64,000 nucleotides of DNA from positions 13,654,001 to 13,718,000 of the forward strand of contig OX291545.1 in NCBI GenBank assembly GCA_946406115.1, written 5' to 3'. This document shows positions 20,298-32,200 of this stretch, piece after piece. The DNA comes from Apoda limacodes (lineage: Eukaryota; Arthropoda; Insecta; Lepidoptera; Limacodidae). The notes under the pieces were generated by a model. It was not told the origin of the DNA and made no database searches. It saw only the letters and a list, made by a program, of their open reading frames with translations. The position numbers and the translations under genes are program-made. Within the stretch, counting starts at the first letter, position 1. Each line of letters opens with the position of its first letter.

Positions 20298-23200
20298 CTG
20301 AAAGAATTGTGGAATTATGTTTAGACTTGGCAAGGCAGTAATTAATTTTGCAATAATGAATAACAAGCAGTTTTTGACTATAGTCGATCGATCATAAGGT
20401 TCAATTAACATTGATGGTCATAAGGGTAGAAAAAATTTTCCTTTAAGGTTATGCAATCGTACATTATTTGCAAACGTACATCCTTTTAAAAATATACACT
20501 TTCATCATATCTGCTAACATAGAAATACATAATGACATACAATCGAGTTATCGTTGCGGAGTTAGACAGAGCAACACATAATTGCAATTAAAATGACGTA
20601 ATTTACGAAATATAAATCGGCCAAGTAAGTAGGGTGTTTTAAGTTACATATACCTATTTCATCACGCACGGCACGGGTTCGCCCTGCATGCGTGGAACTA
20701 ATAGCTGCCTTTACACACAAGTAATAGAGAGTAGTACAATAGAGTAATCGTCCGCGAAAGAATAAATGGCCAAAAACTGGTCATCTATATTAATATTATA
20801 AAGAGGAAAGATTTGATTGTTTGTTTGTTTGTATTGAATAGGCTCCGAAACTACTCGACCGATTTTCAAAATTCTTTTACCATTAGAAGCCGACATAATC
20901 CAGGATGAACATAGACTACTTTTTACCGCGGGAAAATGCTTCATTCTACGGGAAAACGGGTACTAGGACAACGGGCAGTAAGAATTATCCTTCCGTACAT
21001 TCTTAATTACTTAATTACGTAAGGCTTTTTCGCATAACTTCTAATCGGCTGATCCGATTGGGTTGAGATTTTATATGGGTATTTCGATGGTTTCACAAAC
21101 ACGGATAAATTATGCCATTAAAGGGAAAAGATTTGATTGTTTGTTTTTTTTCTATAATTGAGGAGTTGCCGTAAGAACCTACACCGATAACGAAATTTAG
21201 GGCGGGCGAAGCCGCTGGCAGAAGCTAGTAAATTATAACTCGCGATTGCGCGTACGGGCTTTCGCGCGTGAAAGTGCGTGTCGTTTAAAGGCAGCTATTA
21301 TTCTAAGGGATTATTCTTGTATTAGTCTAAAACAAAATCACACTATGACAAAATGCACAAAAGGGCGCCAAGCATGGAGCAAACACACGTCCGTGATGAA
21401 ATACGGATATCTCTGAACAGACTTAGTTAGGGTTCCGTAGAATAACATTTTTTACGCATATCTGAAAAAGTTATTCGAAGCGATTTTGTTGAAAATAATT
21501 TTCGTTAATAGTATTTATAAAACCAATCAGTTTTTATTATTTTAATTAAATGTAGAAATTTAACAAAAACTGTGGTTACTCAATATAGTTTGTCATACTT
21601 TATTTAATATGTAGTATCTTATGTGTACTGTTGGCCCAAAAAACAAAAATGGCTTTTTAAAAACAAACTTTATTTAATACACTAAAACTAAACACAAATC
21701 ACACACAATTTAATAGAATAGTTAATATTGAATTAGAAATAGGAATCTGGTAAATATGACCAGCGCGGATTGAGGCAGAGGATGAACTGGCTTGTATGGC
21801 AGAGGATGAACTGGCTCGTCCCGTGCCGGGCTTTAGAACCGCTACATCAGCCCAATAGCTGGTGGCGTGATGTCGTGGGCGGGTGGCGCGATGTCACGCC
21901 ATTACTATACATATCATAGGTATAACAGCTTCCCCCTTTTAGACTAAACTTACACCTTTGGTAAAGTTTACGTCATAGTTTTAATTCGGGGTACAATACC
22001 GCTGTATTGGGGATTCTCGATCTGGGTCAGAACTTTCGGGTTCTGGCTCAGAGTTGTGAGGTTTAATAAAGTACTTAGTATAGCGGTTACATTTACAAGA
22101 TTTGTACACTTTATATATTATGAATAATGTTATAGTTATAACGATACAGATAGTGGTATATGCATACTATTACCGTATTCTAAGATATGAGGTTTATTTA
22201 CAAAGGAGTCAATATTATTTTCAAGACTTTGAAATTGTTCATTATATAGTTTTAGAGAGTCAAAATCTATGATTTTAAGGTTAATACTAGGAATACTTTC
22301 CTTTACATCACTAAATTTTAAGATATCGCAACATTGGTTATTAATTGAATTAAAATTTGTGGCAATAATACTTAAATTTAGTTTGACATTAGATTTAGGC
22401 AACAGTTGTGTGTCTTTACAATAGGCGACACAATCTGAAGGTATGCTAAGTACACCTGCACCTAAGATGTCAGTTTCGAAAACGTTGCTGCCAGGACAGT
22501 CTATGGAAATCTTAGATCTTTTAGAGATTATGAACATCCAACTGCCATTTTCTAATCGCTGCCAAATTTCGACTTCCCCATGTAAAAACCCAGTTTCACA
22601 TTGTTTCGGAATCGATGTCAAATTTTCGCTTTCACATGTTGGGTTAGCGGAACTAGCATACAGGTTGGTCATTTCACAAAGGTAAAATTGATTGCTAATA
22701 GTTTTACAAGCTGTAAGGTTGTCAATGAGGCAGAAATGGCTTTTATCCCTGGTGAAGCCAATATATTTGCTGGAAGGGATGACAGTTACATATGTTGTGG
22801 GATTTTGGACATCGTGTGACACAGGAAAAGGTAAGCTATGGTATATATTATATTCGGTAGAACTTACTAATGGTATTTTTAACACAAATATAATTTTATT
22901 GTCTGAGTAATAGGTCAGCATTTCAGATATATTTATCAATATATGAACGTGACTTAGATCTAGTGGTATAGGGAGTTGCTTAGAGCTAGACAGGATCTAT
23001 AATTATCAATTAATTCTAGGTACAACTGTTTTGGTGACATGACAGAAGGGTGCAAAATGTTATTCTTGCTGAACATTACAGCATTCATAACGTCTTCTAT
23101 TTTAAATGATAAGGTAAGTAAGTTATCTTCTATTATACTAAACAGTTCCATTACTTTAGACTTAATTTCTAACTTATTAGATACTACAGTTAAGTTTTTC

Positions 23201-26200
23201 AGATACATCGAAAGGGTTTCAATGGCGCTATCCAAACGTTGTTCATTTATCATAATATTATTGAAAGTTTTATTAAATTCTGCTATAACAGATTTTGTTA
23301 GGAGGATATTTTGTTTCATATAATTAGATAATTGCTTTTGATCAGACTGTAACGTTTGAATAGCGTTGTTGTTCTTAATAGCGTCGTCTTCATCTAAGTT
23401 ACTAAACAAATGTTTAACAACTGTCCCGATTCCAGAAAACCAGGCTGATCGTTTGGATTTGTTTGAGGTTAGGTGAGATACTGCTTCATAGTCTCTAACT
23501 GCGTCGAGAAGTCTAGTCTCGAGTGGTTGTAGTAGATTCCGGCATTCTAATACGTTGAAAGCTTTGCTTTCCATGCAAATATTTTTTGCTTTTGCTATTG
23601 TACTATATATATTCACTAAGTGTGGTTTTATAAAGAATATGTCTACTGGGAATATAACACTAAGGTCTCCGTTAATTAGCTTTAAGGTTCCAACTGCGTC
23701 GAAGCATATACCTGGGCCGCTATTAAGAGGCTGTATAAAGTCCTTTTGTGCATTTAGTAGCACTGGAAACAAGAAATGTTTTTGTTGTATATTTAAACTT
23801 ATTATTTATAATTTCTTATATCTACGAGTATATAAACATTTTATGATCTATGTGTTTATTCTATTTATATTTATATATCTATGTATATGTTTATTTATTT
23901 TATTTTATTTTATTTTATTTCAGGATGCATTACTTCTAGTGGCTAGATTAACTTGATCATAGTGATGGGTTACGTGTCGGCGATTTATTAGCAAGGTAAG
24001 TGTATTTCTACCGTTTACTTTTATTACTTTGTACGGTCCTGTTCAGATCGGGGATAAGGCTTTTCGAAGTCTGAGGTGGGTTTTGAGGTAAACTAGGTCA
24101 CCAATTTGGTACTTTATTGGTCTGGTTTGACGGTCATAGTAGTTTTTTGATATGTCTTTAGATTTTTGCATGTTTTCTACAGCTTTTTCACGGCTATGTG
24201 CGAGGCGATGCTGTAGCATTTTGATGTAATTTGTTGTGGTATGGATTGAAGTGTTGTAAAATAGGATTGCATTATAGACGTATTTAGCCCAATTATCTTG
24301 ATTTTCATTAGTGTAGGATCGAATGACTGCGCTCTAATGCACCTTGGGTTTGTGGGTGATACGGGGAGGACCAGAGCTGTTTTATTTTTAGAAACTGGCA
24401 TGTTTTTTTGAATAAGTCGGATGTGAAGTTTGTTCCTTGGTCGGTTAATATGGTCTTGGGTATTCCGAATAATGAAATGAAATGGACGAGGCTTTCGCTA
24501 GTTTCTTCAGCGGTTGTGCTACTGATAGGAATATTTTGTGAGGTCATCTTGTAAGGTAAGTATGTATTTTAGTTTTGCACTTCCGGATTCGGGTAGAGGT
24601 CCTACAAGAGTGCAAGACGTTGAAATGGAGAAGTAGAGGTGGTAGTTATTTGCATAGGAGCTCTGTTAACTTTACGCAGTGCTTTATTGGTCTGACAAGA
24701 AGTACAGTTTTTTACATAAGTTTCTATACTATTGCGCATTGACTTCTAATAATATTGTTCCCGTATCCTATTGTACATCCTAGAGGAACCTAAATGTCCT
24801 GCTATCGGGATATCGTGATTTTCCTTTAAGATTTTGGGTATTTCGGTCAAAGATGGGTAGTATATTTTGTTACGGTAGATGTTTATTTCATTATTAGTGT
24901 TATGAAAAAGGTGTGCAACGATGTAATAGATTTTTGTGTAAGAGTGTTTATCAAATGGATTCCTGAAATCTGTTATTGCTATCGCGTTTGGAGTTTCGTC
25001 TTAGTCCATTAAGTAGTCTCAGAGATTTCAAGGAGTTAAATATTTCGGGATAAGAGCATTCGTCAAAATGGTGAACCTTTACGAATAGAAATAGAAATGT
25101 TTTTTGGTCAAACACTAATGGCAGAAATGAGTAAAGGGACCTTTCGGCATCAGTGAATTCTTTTGAATTTGGGTGATTATTTATGATATCTTGGACATAA
25201 GGTATAGAGTCGTCTAGGTCAATTGAAGCGGGAAGCACGATAATGTTTTGGTTTTCTTTCAGTAAGCTGCTGTTGTGTTCAATTATGGCTGTATTGTATG
25301 TCATTGAAGATTTTAGGAATTCAGAATAGGTGTTTTTGGTGACGTTTTGTTTAGGTCGGTTGGGTATTTCGGATTCTGTGTTTTGTATTTCCGTCGGATT
25401 GTCAGTTTGGTGCGGGTTCATCTGGTTGGCTAAGGGATTAGGATTTTCTCTAGGTAGGTTTATTTCCGTCCTTTCGTTAGGTCGGTCAGTGTCTGTAGGA
25501 TTAAGCAAAACGTCTAGATCTTCGATAGGTATGTCAACTTCTGTGTGGTTATTAATTGGGTCGATATCTGTTGGGTTAGGTCGTAGGTTTAAGTCTTCTA
25601 GAGTCAGATCTAGTTGGTTTGGGTTTATTAAGACGTGTTCAGCAAAGGGATCTATTTCGTCAGCAGGTATACTTGGCAGGTTCATCAGGTTGTCAAAATC
25701 TAGTATGTCGGCGAAAGTTTCAGTAGTAGGTTCCTGGTTTGGTGCTAATCCTTCAGTAGGTTCATTGACATTTTCATAATTTGGATCGTTGTAGTGAACA
25801 GGGTTTACGGGATTACGGGACAGAGCGTCGGCCGCAGAGTTCAATTTCCCTTTTTGGTAAGTAATTTTGTAGTCGTATTCTTCTAGTTGTAGACGCCATC
25901 TTTCGAGTTTGCTACTGGGATCAGGGTGGTTAAACAATCACTTTAAAGGACGGTGATCAGTAATGATTTTGAATCTCCTACCGAATAAATATGGTCTAAA
26001 AGTTTTACATCCTAATACAACAGCTAAAAGTTCCTTTTCTGTAGTGCTGTAGTTGCACTCGCTTTTATTTAAGGTTCTAGAAGCAAAGGCATTGGGCTGA
26101 TCTTTACCAGAAGGGCCCTGAGAGAGAATGGCGGAAATTGCAAAGTTTGACGCATCGCTTGTAAGAATGAAAGGCATACTGAAGTCAGGATAGATTAGTA

Positions 26201-29200
26201 CTGGTACAGTGATCAATTTGTTTTTCAGTGTTTCAAATGCTAATTTTTGGTCATTGGCCCACAAATATGGGGTATCCTTTTTTAGAAGTGAAGTTAAGGG
26301 CTTTGAAAGTTTTGAAAAGTCTAAAACGAAAAGGCGGTAATAAGAGACTAGTCCTAGGATTTGATATCTTTTGGAGTTGGAAAATTCTGAACTGCGATAA
26401 TTTTTTGAGGATCTGGTTTGACGCCATCTTCCGTTATTATGTGACCAAGATAACCGACTTCCTTTCTCAAAAATTCATATTTGTCGGGCTGAAGTTTAAG
26501 GTTAGAGGCACTAAGCTTTTGGAATACAGATTGGAGGTTAAGGATATGGGTTTTGAGGTCGTGGGAGTAAATGACAATGTCATCTAGGTAGACAAAGCAA
26601 CGTTCACCTTGCAGGCCTGTCAAAACGGTGTTCATAAGTCGCTGAAATGTCGATGGAGCATTTTTCAGGCCAAAAGGCATCCTGTTGAATTCGAGATGCC
26701 CTTGAGGGACTGAGAAAGCTGTCTTGCATGCGTCCTATTCAGACATCTTCATTTGGTGAAACCCAGATGTTAAGTCTAGTGTAAAAAAGTATTTCGAGTT
26801 GCCTAGTTGGTCTAGGATTTCAGTTATGTTTGGTATAGGGTATGTATCTCCGATAGTCATGTCGTTAAGTTTTCTGTAGTCAATTACGATGCGCCATTTA
26901 CGTTGTCCGGACGCGTCGTTTTTCTTTGGGACGATCCATATAGGCACGGACCAGGGTGAGGTTGAAGGTTGTATAATGTCATCTTTAAGCATTTTGTCTA
27001 TTTGGGATTGGACTTCTTTCTTGTGTATTTCAGGAAATCTATAAGATTTAACATTGACTGTTTGTGGACCGGTAGTATTGATTGCGTGTTGAATTACGGG
27101 TGTGAAGCTTAGTTTCTCATTCGGAAGGTGGAACACGTCAGAGAATTTCGAACATGTTTCATAGAGTTGGTGTTTTTCTTCGGAGTTTAGGTGGGAGGTT
27201 CTTAGTAGTTTCAGCACTTCATAAGAACGTGTGAGGCAGCTGTATTTGTCGTCGGTGGTTGTGTCTTCAGGTAAGTTCGTCACAAAGTTCAAAGGATATA
27301 GTTTAAGGTTAGATTTGATTTTATTCTTATAGGTTCGTCGTTGGTGTTTACTACAGAGATATTTATGCGTTAATTCTCTTTTACTTTAACAACACAGTTC
27401 GCAACAAGAATAGTATCGGATATGTGTTGGTCGAAAACAATTCCTTCTTTTATTTCAGGATTGGTAACGGTACATTCTATAATTGTTTCGCTGCGGGCTG
27501 GAATTGAATAGACTGGTTCACAGTAAACTAGTCGGAGAGCCATATTGGTAATTTGTAAAGTGTCATGGAAATAATCGATTTTACATGCGAATTTATTCAG
27601 CAGATCGTTTCCGATAATGCCGTCGTATTCCAGGTGGATTTTGTCGACAACGTGGAATTCGTGGTTAATGTTGTTAGCAAGATATGGGAAAAGGCGCATT
27701 TTAAAGTGGCCTAAAGTACTGGTGGAGGCGCTGTCACAATCTATGCCTTTCAGTTTGATTTTGTTTTTGATTAGCGTTGGTATTGTTTCCGTTGAAGATT
27801 TTTTGATAAGGCTGACAGCTGATCCGGTATCTACTAAAAATCGCAATTTACGTGTGTTGACTGATGTTTGAGCGTGGACGTATGGTAGGGATTTCTTATT
27901 GGGGTTGCAGATTTCATAAATGGGTTTTGTTGTGTTTGATATTAATAGGTTAGTATTTATTGGAGGTTGGTTACTCGTATGTTCAGCCGTGAGAGAGTCA
28001 ATGCTTATTTGGGGTTGATTATCGGTGTGATTTAGTAAGAAAGAGTCTGTGTTTGTTTGGGGCTGGTTAACCGTGTGATTTAGTAAGATAGAGTCGATGC
28101 TTGTTTGGGGCTGGTTACCCGTGTGATTTAGTAAGAGAGAGTCGATGCTTGTTTGGGGCTTGTTACCCGTGTGGTATGGTATGGAAGTAGTTTGGGTTAT
28201 GTTGGCGTCTCTGGAAGTAGAAGAGTGGTAAATGGTCTCGCGTGACACCGCCGTGAGACCTTTAGGCGTTCAAATCTTCGTTAGAATCTCCAGTGTGGGC
28301 GTCTTTTTGGTACGTCTTACACGTAGAAGGTTGTTCTTCTTGTTGCGTATAGTAAATCCGATTTGGATTGAAAGGCTGGCCGTCGCGATTGATATTTCTA
28401 TTATTATTTAGGAATGTGTTACTCTGGAATGTATTATTCCTATTCGCATTATCTCGCATTTTATTGTTATACTCTCTATTCCTACACTTGTCGATGGTGT
28501 GCCCTACATTTTTGCAGTATCGACACCTATCGTTATTAGATTGTTGTTGTTGTCTTGTGTTGTAGGCGTTGTTTTGGTATTGGAAGTTATTTTGTGTGCG
28601 ACGGTAGCGGGGTGAAGGCGAAATTCGAATTGGGGCTGGTGGTGTGCGTTTTGGGATAATACTTTGAATTTTTTCTTCTGCTATAGCCTGGGTAATGGCT
28701 TGATTTAAGTTAGTCGGGTCTTTAAACCGAACTTTATCAGAAACATTATAATTAAGTCCTAACGTGAATGTGTGTAACGCAAGCTCTTCCATTGAGGCTA
28801 GTCTACCAGCAACTTCTTTGTCCTTTTTATTTGATAGGGTAATTTCTGTGAGTAGTTGTGACAAAATAGTTTCTATCCTAAGGGAATAGTCGGATACCGT
28901 TTCATTTGGTTTTTGGGAGCTCTCTTGTAAGTCTGCAATCAGGTCAGTGTGGTGTTTATGTACACCAAATTTAGTCTTTAGGAATTGGCTTAGCTGTTCC
29001 CAGCTGACGAAAACTTTATTGCTACACGCTTGTTCGGCTGTTCCTTCTAGTTGGCTCAGCACATATTTGAAGAGAGGAGTTATTTGGTCAACGTCGGCAA
29101 GGTCAAATGCGCTTTGGCAAGTATTTATAAAAAAAATTCAACTTTTGTCAGTTGCCATCGAAGGTCTTTACGAATTTAAATAGTGTGTTAAGTTCAATTC

Positions 29201-32200
29201 TTTCGTCTACTGCTAGAGTATCTTTCGGTTTAGTCATTGTGAGTAAGACATGGTACAAAAATTAATTATTAATCTTATTCACTGTAACGAGCAGCGTATT
29301 AGACTAGACAGCAGGACGTGCGTGGGCAGAAGATAAGGTTAGAGCGGTCTGCACGGGAATGACGCTAGTAAGTAAGATATCTTATGTCTAAAACAATTGT
29401 AAAGACTAAGGTAATATGCTGTAAAAACACTTTCCTGCAAAAATATGTCACAATGTACATAGAAGTTTGACATAGGCAAATCACTCACGAATTCACGAGG
29501 GTTTGTAGAAAATCACATGAAAATAGTAAAGGTCAAAATAACTCACTGAGAGTACAGCAACACGAAGATGGAGACTGCTAGGCACTTGTAAATGATGTCA
29601 CGAGCCTACGAGTTACCGGTTTGAGCGAAGCTGGCTGAAGCTGGGCGATGCTGGGTGAAACTAGACGATGCTGTGTGAAGCTGACTAGAGCTGTGTCGTA
29701 TCTTTTGTGTAGAAATTGCTTCTCTTGTTGTTGCTTCGTCACTATGTGCAGTATTTGAGCGAAGCTGGCTCAAGCTGTGCCGAGCTGGGTCGAGCTGGGT
29801 GAAGCTGGCTGGAGTTGCTGGATGTTTTATCTTTGATTTCGGAGTTGTCTAGCTTGTTTTTGGAGTTGCTAGGCAATAGTAGCTGGTGCTGGGTCGAGCT
29901 GACTGGAGCGGTGTTGAGCTATGTGAGTCGTAGACGGCGTTTCCTAGGATTTCTTTAATCCCATTTAGCTGCCACTAATTGTAACACTAACAAACTTTAT
30001 TTAATACACTAACACTAAACACAAATCACACACAATTTAATAGAAAAGTTAATATTAAATTAGAAATAGGAATCTAGCAAATATGACCAGCGCGGATTGA
30101 GGCAGAGGATGAACTGGCTTGTATGGGGAGCTGTCTCGGCTCGTCCCGTGCCGGGCTTGAGAACCGCTGCATCAGCCCAATAGCTGGTGGCGTGATGTCG
30201 TGGGCGGGTGGCGCGGTGTCACGCCATTACTATACATATCATAGGTATAACAGTACGTTTAAATTATATTTATTAATTTAAGCACATGTATTTAATAAAC
30301 ATATGTATATTATCAAACATCTTGTTACCTACTTTTTTCTTTCAAATGACACCTATTCTGAAATTTTACTGCACAAGATTTCCTATACCTACCCTAAGGT
30401 TTTTATAAGTAATCGCTTAGTAGCGAAAAGACCGCCTCAATTGTAATACTATGCAGCAAAATCTATATGGTACTCTTTATTTATTGTGCATTAAATAATT
30501 TATTACATAACATTATTTCAAGTTCATTTTGATATCAGTTTAATTTTTTTTATTACATACATACCCGTAATGAAAGTAATTTCATCTCCAAATATGACGA
30601 GATTGCGTCCAAGAGGTAAACAGCTGTCAGGAGTTTCAACAAGCGGTGGATGTGGCTCATCGACAAGGTGCGCCGCTTTGCGTATTGCACGTAGAAAGTC
30701 ACGAACTGTATGAGGTTCACCAATGGAAAGGTAAAGGCCATAAACTCCCTTCAAAGGCATAAATTGACCGTAAATATCTGCCAGGTTACCTAGAAATGAA
30801 CAAGGTTATAAATTTCTTTTTAGTGTATATACTTTTTGGTATATACCCAAGCATAAGCATGATATTTGAATATAGAGACAAGATTTTCATTGCTATAAAA
30901 TTATACTACAACGATATTTCTATTTAATTCAAATTTAGAATTATTGCAAAGCGCAAAAATTATGCGCCAAATTTAAAATAGCAGAACGGTCAGTTCGATC
31001 GTGACGTCAAAGTCTGCGACAACAAACATATTCAGATGCACTTTCAATAGTATTCTTACAGTACTATAAAGCGCAAGCCACATAGGATCTGGCGAGGGCG
31101 CTGATGTGGCATATCGAATGGCGTCCGTGCCATACCATTTGGTGTGTTCAAATTGCGAATTAATTTTCATGCGATTCGTACGGAATTCGAATGGAATAGA
31201 AAGACGTCAACGCCCGCGCCAGATCCTATGTGGCTTGCGCCTTAGGTACAATACAGTACTTATACAGTGGTCTTTTACTATGGGTTATTAAGGGCGCGTT
31301 CGTTCTGGGATCAAGAGTTCCAACGAATGATACTTTTTACACTTTTGATAACGCCAGTTTTGCCACCGACACCTACCGTTAGTTTAGTTTTGAAACATTA
31401 CTAACAAAATTTTTGGTTACAAAACTTGCAAAACGAACGGTTGACGTACACACACTACCATAAACAATGAATATATATAGGCAGTTTAACAGATTAACAC
31501 AAAAATCCTACCGCCAGACATGCATGGGTCTAAAGTTTCATTTTTCGGTGGCAAAAGTGACAAAATTAACAAAAATAGTTTGTCACAAATGATACTAATA
31601 TTTTGATATTTTTAATACCAATGCTAAACGAACGGATGATAGGTGGCAAAAGTAATGAAAACAATGATTCTGCATCCCAGAACGAACGCGCTCCTAGTTA
31701 CACTGACTAAGAAGTAACATAGAGTTTCAAGTCACAAAAAGCGCGTAACAATGACGTCGATCGAGCCGCCTTGACTTGATCAGTTAATTTGATTTTTAAT
31801 GCTTATTTTTATATAAAATATTGCAGTTTGCCGTAGCGAGTGATGATGCAATGTTGGTTGCATATTCCCTATTATGCTATGTCTTTCTTCAAAGTTATCA
31901 TGAATTACGTACTAAATATTACTGTTTTCCTAAGCGATTGATTTTATTATTAAAATGCAGTGTTGGTTGCATATTCCCTATTATGCTATGTCTTTCTTCA
32001 AAGCTATAATGAATTATGTACTATAGACAGTCTCCAGCCTTTGGTTGACGTCGTCGTCAACATTTTCGTTCATATGCGACTAAGAATAGGTAACTAGCTA
32101 AAAACGTAAACCTTTCGAAATATAGTGCACCATAATTCCTATTTATAATTTCAGGGTTAGAAAAACATTTTACATTTTTTTTTTTCAACATTCTATATTA

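Larger units (their letters stand above)
21653..30252 (-). mobile_element. env-bearing gypsy/errantivirus-type LTR element in RSPH10B intron 7
   Basis: Two roughly 273-bp direct repeats bracket gag, pol (protease, RT, RNase H, integrase) and env on the minus strand, opposite in direction to none of the host exons. The order LTR-gag-pol-env-LTR and a retroviral-type env place it with insect errantiviruses. A polypurine tract (AAAAGGGGGAAG, minus, 21929-21940) precedes the 3' LTR. Every coding region carries at least one stop, frameshift or deletion, so it is a degenerate copy. LTR differences (a changed GGAGCTGT/CAGAGGAT block and the lost TGTAACAC end on the left) suggest age. Confidence 0.9.

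Noticed and set aside
23555..23956. 133-codon plus-strand ORF
   Set aside because: Antisense to the env relic and rich in Phe/Ile/Leu from AT content. Shadow frame.
25330..25779. 149-codon plus-strand ORF rich in Ser/Gly
   Set aside because: Antisense of the Asn/Pro-rich pol insert. The apparent composition is the complement of that repeat.
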